Positions 36,660 through 45,090 of a stretch of DNA of 64,000 bases are shown here, piece by piece. Numbering within the stretch: position 1 is the first letter of the stretch; every line of letters begins with the position of its first letter. The position numbers were made by a program, and so were the translations under genes. Source of the stretch: Halopseudomonas xiamenensis (GTDB lineage Bacteria; Pseudomonadota; Gammaproteobacteria; Pseudomonadales; Pseudomonadaceae); contig NZ_JACLGO010000001.1 of NCBI RefSeq assembly GCF_014219065.1, positions 218,413-282,412 of the forward strand, written 5' to 3'. The notes beneath the pieces were generated by a model, which did no database searches, was not told the origin of the DNA, and saw only the letters and a program-made list of their open reading frames with translations.

Positions 36660-38465
36660 ATGACAAAAAAAATGCATGCTTGGTCGCTCGCGGCCTTGCC
36701 CCTGGCTATCGGACTGGCCAGTTTCTCAGGTTCTGCAAACGCAGTTAACTTCAATATCGGGGAAATCGAAGCGCAACTGGACTCGCAGCTGTCGATCGGT
36801 GCGAGCATGTCGACCGCAGGACGGGACAAGCGTCTGTACTTTCTGCGCAGTGAAGGTGGTGAGGCTGCTGCCCGTACTTCGGATGACGGCCGCCTGAACT
36901 ACAAGAAAGGCGACGTGTTCTCCAAGATTTTCAAGGGTTCCCACGATCTGGAAATGCGCTACGGTAACTCCGGCGCGTTCATCCGTGGCAACTACTGGTA
37001 CGACTTCGAAACCAAGGATGGCAGCCAGCGTTTCTATGACATCAGCGATTCCGGCCGCCACCCGCTGCAGAAAGGGTCAGGCATCCAACTGCTGGACGCC
37101 TTTGTCTACCACAACTATTCCATCGGTGATAACCCGGGTAACGTACGTCTGGGTCGTCAGGTTGTCAGCTGGGGTGAAGGTGTCTTCATCCAGAACGGCA
37201 TCAACTCCATCAACCCGATCGATGCTTCCGCTTTCCGCCGCCCTGGCGCCGAGCTGAAGGAAGGTCTGCTGCCGGTTGAGATGCTGTACCTGTCCCAGGG
37301 CCTGACTGAAAACCTGAGCATGGAGGCTTTCTATCAGCTCAAGTGGCACGGCACTGTTGCGGATAACTGCGGTACTTTCTTCTCTACGGATACCGTAGGG
37401 CGCAACTGTGTTGATCGGTTGGTCTGGTATGGGGAAGACTACCCCCAAGGCGCACCTGTTGCAGCAACACCCTTTGGGACAGTGCCTTACATCGTGCGGG
37501 CGCGAAAAGATAGGGAAGCCAGTGATAGCGGCCAGTTTGGTGTCGCTTTCCGCTGGTTTGTGCCTGAGCTGAACAATACTGAGTTCGGCTTCTATGCGAT
37601 GAACTACCATAGCCGCAACCCGCTGTACTCGAACGTCAAGGGCGGCGTTGCTCCTGGTGATCTGGTTACAGGCATAGATGGAGCAGTTGGCTCTGCTGGC
37701 TACTTCTTCGAGCATCCTGAAGATATTCGCCTGTATGGCATCAGTTTTGGTACTGACATCGGTGGTATGTCTGTTGCTGGTGAACTCAGCTTCCGCCCGA
37801 ATATGCCACTTCAGATCAACACTGGCGACATGAGTCGTACAGCTTTGCCGGACCATGCTGGTATCAAGCCGGATGGTAACTTCGACAATACCTACCGTGA
37901 AGGCGTCTACGCTCCTGGTACAGAGATCCGGGGCTACGATCGCAAGAACTTCTGGCAGGCTTCCATGAGCGCTGTGCATTTCATTGACCGTGTCATGGGC
38001 GCCAGCCGGCTGTCCCTGATAGGGGAAGTGGGGGCCAACTATATCGGCGGTATCGGTTCCGGCAATGGCACCACCAAATATGGTCGTGACTCCCTGTTCG
38101 GCCAGAGCCCTGATGCCAACGGTGTGTGCTCGTCCGATACAGCAGCTAACCCGCACGGCAGCAGCTGGTGCGAAAACAACGGCTTCTTCACCGACTTCTC
38201 CTGGGGCTACCGCCTGCGTGCGTCCCTGGACTACAGCAACGTGATTGCCGGTATCAACCTCAGCCCGAACATCGCCTGGTCGCATGACGTTGAGGGCTAC
38301 AGCCCCAACTTCAACGAAAACGCCAAGTCGGTCAGTCTCGGTCTGAACGCCGATTACGCCAACAAGTACAACGCCAGCATCAGCTACACCAACTTCTTCG
38401 ATGGCAAGTACAACACACTGGTTGACCGCGACTTCGCCGCCGTCAGCTTCGGCGTAAGCTTCTAA
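36660..38465 (+). CDS. DUF1302 family outer-membrane protein
   Basis: A 601-residue exported protein. The signal peptide is about residues 1-28, ending SGSANA. The mature start is typical of DUF1302 (VNFNIGEIEAQLDSQLSIGAS), and the alternating polar/aromatic segments and C-terminal SFGVSF suit a beta-barrel. The blocks NPGNVRLGRQVVSWGEG, NSINPIDASAFRRPG and FHFRPN-like repeats are family features. DUF1302 and DUF1329 genes are usually paired and occur near steroid, alkane or aromatic degradation genes. A role in moving hydrophobic molecules across the outer membrane is proposed but not proven. The ATG at 36660 has GGAG 8 bases upstream. The DUF1329 gene follows after 21 bases. Confidence 0.85.
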   Translation: MTKKMHAWSLAALPLAIGLASFSGSANAVNFNIGEIEAQLDSQLSIGASMSTAGRDKRLYFLRSEGGEAAARTSDDGRLNYKKGDVFSKIFKGSHDLEMRYGNSGAFIRGNYWYDFETKDGSQRFYDISDSGRHPLQKGSGIQLLDAFVYHNYSIGDNPGNVRLGRQVVSWGEGVFIQNGINSINPIDASAFRRPGAELKEGLLPVEMLYLSQGLTENLSMEAFYQLKWHGTVADNCGTFFSTDTVGRNCVDRLVWYGEDYPQGAPVAATPFGTVPYIVRARKDREASDSGQFGVAFRWFVPELNNTEFGFYAMNYHSRNPLYSNVKGGVAPGDLVTGIDGAVGSAGYFFEHPEDIRLYGISFGTDIGGMSVAGELSFRPNMPLQINTGDMSRTALPDHAGIKPDGNFDNTYREGVYAPGTEIRGYDRKNFWQASMSAVHFIDRVMGASRLSLIGEVGANYIGGIGSGNGTTKYGRDSLFGQSPDANGVCSSDTAANPHGSSWCENNGFFTDFSWGYRLRASLDYSNVIAGINLSPNIAWSHDVEGYSPNFNENAKSVSLGLNADYANKYNASISYTNFFDGKYNTLVDRDFAAVSFGVSF

Positions 38466-38486
38466 GCAGGTTTTGGAGAGAACACT

Positions 38487-39857
38487 ATGCGTATGCAAAA
38501 AACAGTATTCGGTGCATGTGGTCTTGCCCTCAGCATGATCGCCACCAGTGTTATGGCACAAAGCCTGACCCAGGCCGAGATCGATCAGCTGGGCACCACC
38601 CTGACTCCGGTTGGCGCTGAAAAAGCCGCCAACGCTGCAGGCACCATCCCCGAGTGGACCGGTGGTCTGGCGGTGGACGCTGGCAAAAAGCTGGAGCGCA
38701 ACTTCAGCGAAAACCCCTATGCAGGTGAGCAGGCGGAATTCGTCATCACCGCGCAGAACTACCAGGAGCACAAGGACAACCTGACCCCTGGCCAGGTAGC
38801 CATGTTCGAGCGTTATCCTGAGACCTTCCGCATGCCGGTGTACAAGAGCCACCGCAGCGTCAGCCTGCCGCAGTCGGTCTATGACCAGGTCAAGCAGACC
38901 GCAGGCAAGGCCGAGCTGCTGAACGGTGGTGACGGTATCGACAACTTCACCCACGGCAGTTTCGCCTTCCCGATTCCCAAGGTCGGTGGCGAAGTGGTGT
39001 GGAATCACCTGACCCGCTATCGCAAGAACATCCAGCGCTCCTACGTGCAGGCGATGCCGCAGACCAACGGCTCCTACACGCTGATCAAGTTCCAGGAAGA
39101 CGTGGCCTATCCGCAGTTCATGCCTGACGTGGATCTGGAAAAGGCAGCCAACGTCCTGGTCTACTTCAAACAGCGCGTCAACGCCCCGGCACGTCTGGCT
39201 GGTAACGTACTGCTGGTTCACGACACCCTGGATCAGCTGAAGGAACCGCGCATGGCGTGGGTATACAACGCTGGTCAGCGCCGCGTACGCCGTGCTCCAC
39301 AGGTAGCCTACGACGGCCCAGGTACCGCGTCTGACGGTATGCGTACCACTGACAACTTCTCCATGTTCAGTGGCGCGCCGGACCGCTACAACTGGAAGCT
39401 GGTCGGCAAGAAGGAAATCTATGTTCCCTACAACGCCTACAAGCTGTCCGATCCGAACCTGAAGTACAGCGATATCCTGAAAGCCGGTCACATCAACCCG
39501 GAACACACTCGCTTTGAGCTGCACCGCGTGTGGGAAGTGGAAGGTACCGTGAAGGATGGTCAGCGTCACATCTACGCCCAGCGTAACTTCTTCTTCGACG
39601 AAGACTCCTGGATGCTGAACCTGGCTGATCACTACGACGGCCGTGGCACCCTCTGGCGCGTAGCGGAAGGCCACATTGCGCATAACTACACAGAGCAGCT
39701 GCCTGGCTATGCCACCGAGACCCTGTACGACCTGCTGGCAGGCCGCTACATTGCTCTGGGCATGTACAACGAAGAGTCCTCCGCACCGACGTTCGGCATG
39801 ACGCCTTCGTACAACGAATTCACCCCGGCAGCCCTGCGCTCCTCGGGTGTTCGTTAA
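38487..39857 (+). CDS. DUF1329 family exported protein
   Basis: A 456-residue protein with a cleavable signal peptide (about 1-24, SVMA) and the DUF1329 start LTQAEIDQLGTTLTPVGAEKAANAAGT, IPEWTGGL. The fold of this family resembles LolA/LolB-type lipid carriers. Later blocks (FKQRVNAPARLAGNVLLVHD, GQRRVRRAPQVAYDGPG, GRGTLWRVAEGH) are family-typical. It is the downstream partner of the DUF1302 barrel and probably shuttles the same hydrophobic substrate in the periplasm (inference). GGAGAG lies 6 bases before the ATG. A strong terminator follows. Confidence 0.87.
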   Translation: MRMQKTVFGACGLALSMIATSVMAQSLTQAEIDQLGTTLTPVGAEKAANAAGTIPEWTGGLAVDAGKKLERNFSENPYAGEQAEFVITAQNYQEHKDNLTPGQVAMFERYPETFRMPVYKSHRSVSLPQSVYDQVKQTAGKAELLNGGDGIDNFTHGSFAFPIPKVGGEVVWNHLTRYRKNIQRSYVQAMPQTNGSYTLIKFQEDVAYPQFMPDVDLEKAANVLVYFKQRVNAPARLAGNVLLVHDTLDQLKEPRMAWVYNAGQRRVRRAPQVAYDGPGTASDGMRTTDNFSMFSGAPDRYNWKLVGKKEIYVPYNAYKLSDPNLKYSDILKAGHINPEHTRFELHRVWEVEGTVKDGQRHIYAQRNFFFDEDSWMLNLADHYDGRGTLWRVAEGHIAHNYTEQLPGYATETLYDLLAGRYIALGMYNEESSAPTFGMTPSYNEFTPAALRSSGVR

Positions 39858-39885
39858 CAGCTGATCACCCCCGGTGATTGAAGAA

Positions 39886-39915
39886 GGGAGCCTGCTTGCA
39901 GGCTCCCTTTTTTTT
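39886..39915 (+). terminator. Rho-independent terminator after the DUF1329 gene
   Basis: A 10-bp perfect stem, GGGAGCCTGC with GCAGGCTCCC, has a 2-base loop and is followed by eight T residues. It ends the DUF1302-DUF1329 transcript. Confidence 0.95.
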
Positions 39916-40028
39916 CGCCCCTCCATAGCCATCCTCAATCGCCTTATTGAAATGAATCAAGGGCCCGGTTTTCCTGTCAACTGATAGACTCATATCATCT
40001 CCCTTGGCGAAGCGACAAAGCAGCTATC

Positions 40029-40958
40029 ATGGAAAAGACTCCCTCACTGGCAACCGAACTGCGCGCCGCCTGGATCAGTCAGGCGCAGCGCAGCCCCTAT
40101 ATCTCCGTCGGGCTGGGCGGCTCGGTGCTGATCATCCTGTTGTTGATCATCATCAGCGGCTTCAGCGCCCTGACCGGTGACAACGCGATAAACGTGCGCC
40201 TTGCCTTGCTCGGCGGCACCGCCGGCTTTGCCGCCACCGCCCTGGGCGCCTTCATGGCGCTGGTGCTGAGGGACGTCTCCACGCGTCGGCAGGACAGCAT
40301 GCTGGGCTTCGCCGCCGGCATGATGCTCGCCGCAGCCGCCTTTTCGCTAATTCTCCCCGGCATCGATGCGGCACAGGAGATTCTGGGCAACAACATGGCA
40401 GCGGCCGCGACCGTGGTTGTCGGTCTGGGACTGGGCGTGGTGCTAATGCTCGGGCTTGACCAATTCACCCCGCACGAACATGAAATCATCGGCCACCAGG
40501 GCCCCAGCTTCGAGCGGATCAGCCGCGTCTGGCTGTTCGTCCTGGCAATCACCCTGCACAACATTCCCGAAGGCATGGCGATCGGTGTGGGGTTTGCGGC
40601 GGGTGATATGGCGGTCGGCATACCGCTGGCCACTGCCATCTCCATCCAGGATATCCCCGAAGGGCTGGCCGTAGCCCTGGCGCTGCGTACCACAGGGTTA
40701 TCCGCCTGGCGGGCGGCACTGGTAGCGGCGGCCACCGGGCTGATGGAGCCGCTGGGGGCACTGGTCGGCATCGGAATGTCCAGCGCCTTCGCCATTGCCT
40801 ATCCGGTGAGCATGGGACTGGCGGCGGGCGCGATGATTTTCGTGGTATCCCACGAAGTCATCCCCGAAACCCACCGCAACGGCCACCAGACGCCGGCGAC
40901 GATTGGTTTGATGGTGGGATTTGGGGTGATGATGTTTCTGGATACGGCGTTTGGGTGA
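40029..40958 (+). CDS. ZIP family divalent metal transporter (GufA type)
   Basis: A 309-residue membrane protein with about eight helices plus an N-terminal anchor (about 32-48). The metal-site motifs are HNIPEG in helix 4 (about 181-186) and QDIPEG in helix 5 (about 207-212; relatives usually have QNIPEG). A histidine-containing loop HEHEIIGHQ precedes helix 4, and HEVIPETH comes near the end. ZIP proteins take up zinc, iron or related metals into the cytoplasm. No metal-responsive operator was recognised upstream, so the metal is undetermined. The D in QDIPEG could alter metal choice. Confidence 0.88.
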   Translation: MEKTPSLATELRAAWISQAQRSPYISVGLGGSVLIILLLIIISGFSALTGDNAINVRLALLGGTAGFAATALGAFMALVLRDVSTRRQDSMLGFAAGMMLAAAAFSLILPGIDAAQEILGNNMAAAATVVVGLGLGVVLMLGLDQFTPHEHEIIGHQGPSFERISRVWLFVLAITLHNIPEGMAIGVGFAAGDMAVGIPLATAISIQDIPEGLAVALALRTTGLSAWRAALVAAATGLMEPLGALVGIGMSSAFAIAYPVSMGLAAGAMIFVVSHEVIPETHRNGHQTPATIGLMVGFGVMMFLDTAFG

Positions 40959-40977
40959 GGTGGGGTGTGTAGGGTTT

Positions 40978-41260
40978 CCCCCTCTCCCCAGCCCCCCTCC
41001 GGGCCCCGGCCCTTCGCAGAGCTCAGGGCGCTCAAGCGGGCGAAGCAGTGCTTCGCTTTTTCCGCTCTCGCCCCGCGAGGGGAGAGGGAGCTTGTTAGTG
41101 CCTGCGGGGTATTTTTCCTTATTCCTGACAATATTAAGTTATTGATGATGTCCAGATGTCAGCAATGACCGTTTATAGAAGCCTCAGGACGAAACAGTAG
41201 CCCCCAGCCTGCACGGCCAGCTCCCTCTCCCCTCGCGGGAGAGGGCTGGGGAGAGGGGGA
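40978..41260. repeat. Facing pair of family B palindromes, the left one with the nested ~70-bp insert
   Basis: The left copy (40978-41090) is split by an insert at 41003-41073 that nearly matches the one at 30187-30257, including GCGAAGCAGTGCTTCGC. The right copy, inverted, is at 41222-41260 (CTCTCCCCTCGCGGGAGAGG). Between them, TTTTCCTTATTCCTGACAA matches the inner flank of the 34.8-35.1 kb pair. No gene lies between the ZIP gene and the 41281 repeat. Confidence 0.65.
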
Positions 41261-41280
41261 ACAACCCGCACCCATCACCT

Positions 41281-41368
41281 AGCAGGCCGACTCATCAACA
41301 ACCGCCGAGCCTGCTCCCAATTAAACTCCTCACTCCGCGCCTCAGCCTGAATACGGCGTTTGGGTGAG
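41281..41368. repeat. Chimeric fragment: copies of two neighbouring gene ends
   Basis: 41281-41349 repeats, with roughly eight to nine mismatches in 69 bases, the 3' end of the PA2817-like gene (41940-42008). It passes directly into ATACGGCGTTTGGGTGAG (41351-41368), an exact copy of the 3' end of the ZIP gene (40942-40959). The fragment is non-coding and marks a recombination scar beside the hipBA remnant. Confidence 0.8.
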
Positions 41369-41463
41369 TGAGTACTTCACTTCTCTTGAAAGTCAGACAT
41401 TCATGTTCTATAAATAGGGCGTTAATCTATTTTATGTCCTATTAATGGGTCGCGGATACACTT

Positions 41464-41802
41464 ATGGCAAAACCTGTTACACGTACATATTCTCGCTATA
41501 GTCGGGATGCTGCGCGGCTTCTTGGGTTAATGATACGCAACGGGCGGATTGAACGTGAGTTGACCATAGCTGAATTGGCAGAGCGTGCAGGTGTGTCGCG
41601 CGGCTTGGTTCATCGCGCTGAACAGGGTGATATGGGGTGTGCGATAGGTGCAGTTTTTGAGCTTGCAGCTCTCGTTGGTGTTTCCCTTTTTGAAACAGAT
41701 CAATCCGTAACAGCCATGCACATTGCAAACGCGGAAAAAACCCTCTCTCTGTTGCCTCGCAGTGTTCATCCTTCCCGAAAAGAGGTAAAGGATGACTTCT
41801 AG
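41464..41802 (+). CDS. HipB-like XRE regulator/antitoxin
   Basis: A 112-residue protein with a Cro/C1-type helix-turn-helix at about 35-75 (TIAELAERAGVSRGLVHRAEQG). The N-terminus is basic (AKPVTRTYSRYSRDAARLLG). The family pattern is that of HipB-type antitoxins that precede hipA kinase genes. The hipA partner starts inside its 3' end (ATG at 41790) but is broken, so the antitoxin is orphaned. It may survive as a DNA-binding protein. Base composition is a little lower in GC than its neighbours, which suggests transfer. Confidence 0.8.
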   Translation: MAKPVTRTYSRYSRDAARLLGLMIRNGRIERELTIAELAERAGVSRGLVHRAEQGDMGCAIGAVFELAALVGVSLFETDQSVTAMHIANAEKTLSLLPRSVHPSRKEVKDDF

Positions 41803-41921
41803 AATAGAACGGCTGCCAGCGAGGCCTATGTCTGGATCTGGTGACGGAGCCAGTTGTTGCTGGTCTTTTGAGCCGGGACGGCGGCCATATCACGGTTGAC
41901 GTAACCAGTACGACTCTTTGA
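41790..41921 (+). pseudogene. hipA kinase-toxin remnant (N-terminal fragment with frameshifts)
   Basis: The ATG at 41790 overlaps the hipB stop and opens MTSRIERLPA. The other two frames then give EAYVWIW and VTEPVVAGLLSRDGGHITV, which together spell the usual HipA N-terminus. At least two small indels are needed to join them, and the homology stops near 41910, so more than 350 codons are missing. The HipA phosphotransferase is therefore certainly absent here. Confidence 0.75.
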
Positions 41922-41933
41922 GCCGGTGCCTAT

Positions 41934-42344
41934 CTACCCAGCAGGCCGACTCATCAACAACTGCCGAGCCTGTTCCCAATCGAACTCCTCCCCACGCGCC
42001 TCAGCCTCGGCCTGATGCTCATCCAGCAGCTGATACTGGGCAATCTCCTCATCCGGCATGTAATGCAGGCAATCACCCCCAAAGTACCAGAGCAGATCAC
42101 GCGGGATCATATGGGCTACCTGCGGATAACGGCTGATCACCTGGCAGATAATCTCTTGGCCAGCATACAGTGCATCCTGCTCACCCGCCTCCAGCTGAGC
42201 TATCAGCTCCTCAAAGCGTTCCAGGAACAGGATGCTGCTTTCCTCAGGCATCTGGGTCATCAATACCGCCTGCGCCCGCAGGGTATCGAAAAGGCTTTTC
42301 AGTAGGGCCAGGTGGTAGCGGTGGTAGGGCAGATTGGTATTCAT
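41934..42344 (-). CDS. PA2817-family protein
   Basis: A 136-residue acidic helical protein with the family segments SLFDTLRAQAVL, LERFEELIAQLE, MIPRDLLWYFGGDCLHYMPDEEI and a C-terminal EFDWEQARQLLMSR. No function is established for this pseudomonad family. The start at 42344 is the first ATG of the open frame. A diverged copy of its last 69 bases lies at 41281-41349, in the same direction, so the intact gene and the fragment bracket the hipBA remnant. Confidence 0.75.
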   Translation of the reverse strand: MNTNLPYHRYHLALLKSLFDTLRAQAVLMTQMPEESSILFLERFEELIAQLEAGEQDALYAGQEIICQVISRYPQVAHMIPRDLLWYFGGDCLHYMPDEEIAQYQLLDEHQAEAEARGEEFDWEQARQLLMSRPAG

Positions 42345-42410
42345 GGCGGGCTCCCGGGGTAATCAGGCCGGCAGTCTAGCAGAGCTGGGAGGAATGTTGG
42401 AATTTGCAGC

Positions 42411-42794
42411 TCAAGCTCGACGCACAGCCCTGCACTGCCACACCAGAATCACCAACAACCCAGCCACAACACCAACGCTATTGGCGTAGATATCATGAAT
42501 ATCCGCCGAGCGGGTAGGGTGGAAGGATTGCACGAACTCCACCGCGACCCCCACGGCAAACATCAGCACGCCGCGTAACCACCAGCGCCAGCGGGGGAAG
42601 GCCATGTAGCTCAGCAGGGTGCAGACGAACAGCCCGCCAGCATGGTAGAGCGAATCCACCATGCTGAACTTGAATGGCGTGGGCGGTGGGCCGGGGCGCA
42701 TGCCGAGGTACATGCCCAGAAACAGAACCGAGAAGAACAGGATTCTGTAGAGCGGTCGGTAGCGGGCCCAGTGGCGGCCGATGATCAGGCGCAT
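42411..42794 (-). CDS. VanZ-like membrane protein
   Basis: A 127-residue protein with four predicted helices and the VanZ pattern DSLYHAGGLFVCTLLSY, and FVQSFHPTRSADIHDIYANSVGVVAG near the end. VanZ-like proteins are small membrane proteins of mostly unknown role; some affect teicoplanin sensitivity. The start at 42794 was chosen because the upstream open extension reads through a family A repeat. The gene lies downstream of yjbH on the same strand, separated by that repeat. Confidence 0.85.
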   Translation of the reverse strand: MRLIIGRHWARYRPLYRILFFSVLFLGMYLGMRPGPPPTPFKFSMVDSLYHAGGLFVCTLLSYMAFPRWRWWLRGVLMFAVGVAVEFVQSFHPTRSADIHDIYANSVGVVAGLLVILVWQCRAVRRA

Positions 42795-42807
42795 GGGGGC
42801 AGAGTAT

Positions 42808-42946
42808 CCTGTCGTCGAGCAGGCGCTCGACAACCCCAGGTAGAGTACCTCGTAACACCCCTGGGGGTGTAGCGCCCCTGCGCTACGCCTACGGACGCTG
42901 AGCAACGCAGTCGTCGAGCAGGCGCTCGACAACCCGTTATCTGATG
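42808..42946 (-). repeat. Family A palindromic repeat, one unit plus a partial one
   Basis: TCGTCGAGCAGGCGCTCGAC, a CCCCTGGGGGTGTAGCGC...GCGCTACGCC hairpin and a second TCGTCGAGCAGGCGCTCGAC fill the space between yjbH and vanZ. The two GTCGAGC hairpins here are identical over 20 bases. Confidence 0.75.
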
Positions 42947-42957
42947 AGCGCAGGGCA

Positions 42958-45090
42958 TCACTCTACCATGCGCCCGAACCCATCATTGAACCACTCGATA
43001 TCCCGCGCCCCGGTCATGTTATACAGGCTGTACTGCCTGCTCAGCCGCGCGCCGCCGTCCCGGGTTGTCGGGTTCCAGGCGATGGTGCCGCTGGAAGTGG
43101 ACGACTTGGCGAAGAAGGCATCGAACGGGAAGGTAAAGTAGATACCCTTGTCGAAGCTACCCTCACCGAACTCTTCCGACGAGACATTGGTCTTGGTCGC
43201 CCAGGCACCGACGATCACACCACTGGAAAAGCGTCGCGACAGGTCCAGCGTGGCGCCATAGTCGCCAGCCAGGTACCGACCGGCACTACCCTTGGCCAGA
43301 ATGTCCCAGAACTTTGTCTGCGAATAACCAGTGATATGCCCGGTCCAGGTCGAATAATCGCGGAAGTCGAAGTCCTGACGGAAGCCGCGCTGTTTCACCC
43401 AGTTGGCATCCACACCAATCGCCCAGCCAGCATCGAATGGACGATAGAGCACCTCGCCACCCACACCGCCGAACATGCTTTCCAGCAGACCGCCATACGC
43501 CATGGCATACACATCGCGATCCAGGCGCTTGGTCCAGGTGTATTGCAGGTTCTCCAGCACTACGTCCGAGGTCACCAGGTACTCACGGATATAGGTCCGT
43601 ACCCTAGGCATGTTGCTCGAGCCGCGATGTTCGAACTTGTCGAAGTTGTTAATCAGGTTCGCACCCAGCGTACCGCGTACCCAGTTGTTGCGGTTGAAGC
43701 GGTACTCGGCGTTGGCGCGTGCCAGGAACTGATAGAGGATGAACCCATCCGGGCCACCCATGTTCTGCTTGTAGCCCAGCGACAGACCCCAATCGAACTT
43801 GTCCAGTTCGGGGGTATGCACCACATCCTTGCTGACCACGCTGGGGGTAGCATTGACGATACCGCGGCGCAGGCCTTGGACGTCAGTGCTATTGTCTTCG
43901 TAGTCACGCAGGCTCTGCGGCTTGATGCTGGTTTCGCTGACGGCCATGCCCCGTGGCTTGTTGACCAGGGTATACCAGTCGTAGCTGCCTTCGCCCAGGC
44001 TGTTGTCCAGGATGCGCGAGGCGCGGGTCACCCCTTCGGCCTCGTCACGGAAGGTCCGCTGCTCGCCGGTGATGATGACTTCCCGGTCCTTGATGGCGAT
44101 CTCTTCCACCTCGAAGCCGGCGTTGTCCTTCAGGCGGCTGCTGACATCGACCCAATCCACGTTCTGGCCGGCCACGCCCGCAGGCAAGGGCTGGCGAGCC
44201 TCTGGCTCCGGATCAAGAAACTTCTGCGGTCCGCGCCCGGTCTTGAGGTTGGTCTGGAAGGTAATGCCGATCATGGCGGTATTACCGCGCTCCCAGCCGG
44301 CACTGATATCTATGCCGTTGCGGACTTGAAATACCGCGCCCAGGTTGATACGCGAATCCGCCGCATCAAAGCTTGGATCACCCGGCTCGGAACGATAGTC
44401 GTTGCCGTCGAACTCCACCTTCAGGCGCAGCCGGTCCCAGGGTGTCTGGTACTCCACGCCGCCGAAAAAGGCAGCGGGGCCACTGAAATAGGTGCTGGTA
44501 TTGAAGTTACCGCCGCGATCACCTTCAGCACGGCCAGCACGCTCCTTGTCACGCAGGCCGCCAAAGGGATTGCTGATATCACCCCGGTTGCCATGGTAAC
44601 CCCAGGCGATACCCAGGCTCAGATCCAGATCCCAGAAGCGCTTGTTGGCAACGAAATATTCACTGGAGAACAGACCAGTACCCGCCGCGTCGATAAAGCC
44701 CACGGCCAACTGTGGCATCCAGTAGGACTCCTGCCAGAGCCGGAACTTGGCATCCATGGCCTTATCCTTCAGGCTCTGGTCACCACTGAATGCCTCGGAG
44801 GAGCTATAGCGCCGGTTATTCAGCGTGGTATAGCGCAGCGTGCCTTCCATCCACGGCAATGGCTGCACCGAAATACTGTAGCGGCTGTAGGGCGAAACCC
44901 GGTTGGCATTGAAGCTGAAATTGCCATCCTCGGCAAAGCGGGCCGTAGGGGTTTGCAGCAGGCCCACGCCACCAAAATCACTCTGGGTGGTGCGGTAACG
45001 GTCGGCGTAGGCATTGCACGGCAAAATGGCCAGGGCGAGCAGGGCAGGAGCGAAGAATGCCGCCTGCCGGCCAGCGAACTTACTCGGCAT
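42958..45090 (-). CDS. yjbH: YjbH-like exopolysaccharide outer-membrane protein
   Basis: A 710-residue exported protein. The signal peptide ends at about residue 29 (PCNAYA), and the mature start RYRTTQSDFGGVGLLQTPTARF is typical of the YjbH family. Many amphipathic beta segments follow, with FKQRGF..DFDFRDY-like and FDKGIYFTFPFDAF near the end, so one or two outer-membrane barrels are expected. YjbEFGH operons are known to affect extracellular polysaccharide production. The start at 45090 overlaps the yjbG stop by 11 bases; an open extension upstream has no signal peptide. It is the last gene of the yjbE-wza-yjbFGH set. Confidence 0.88.
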   Translation of the reverse strand: MPSKFAGRQAAFFAPALLALAILPCNAYADRYRTTQSDFGGVGLLQTPTARFAEDGNFSFNANRVSPYSRYSISVQPLPWMEGTLRYTTLNNRRYSSSEAFSGDQSLKDKAMDAKFRLWQESYWMPQLAVGFIDAAGTGLFSSEYFVANKRFWDLDLSLGIAWGYHGNRGDISNPFGGLRDKERAGRAEGDRGGNFNTSTYFSGPAAFFGGVEYQTPWDRLRLKVEFDGNDYRSEPGDPSFDAADSRINLGAVFQVRNGIDISAGWERGNTAMIGITFQTNLKTGRGPQKFLDPEPEARQPLPAGVAGQNVDWVDVSSRLKDNAGFEVEEIAIKDREVIITGEQRTFRDEAEGVTRASRILDNSLGEGSYDWYTLVNKPRGMAVSETSIKPQSLRDYEDNSTDVQGLRRGIVNATPSVVSKDVVHTPELDKFDWGLSLGYKQNMGGPDGFILYQFLARANAEYRFNRNNWVRGTLGANLINNFDKFEHRGSSNMPRVRTYIREYLVTSDVVLENLQYTWTKRLDRDVYAMAYGGLLESMFGGVGGEVLYRPFDAGWAIGVDANWVKQRGFRQDFDFRDYSTWTGHITGYSQTKFWDILAKGSAGRYLAGDYGATLDLSRRFSSGVIVGAWATKTNVSSEEFGEGSFDKGIYFTFPFDAFFAKSSTSSGTIAWNPTTRDGGARLSRQYSLYNMTGARDIEWFNDGFGRMVE

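Noticed and set aside
37077..39938. A 953-codon open frame on the minus strand opposite the DUF1302 and DUF1329 genes
   Set aside because: It mirrors the codon pattern of two well-recognised genes on the other strand, has no recognisable domain and no ribosome site. It is an effect of high GC and codon bias.
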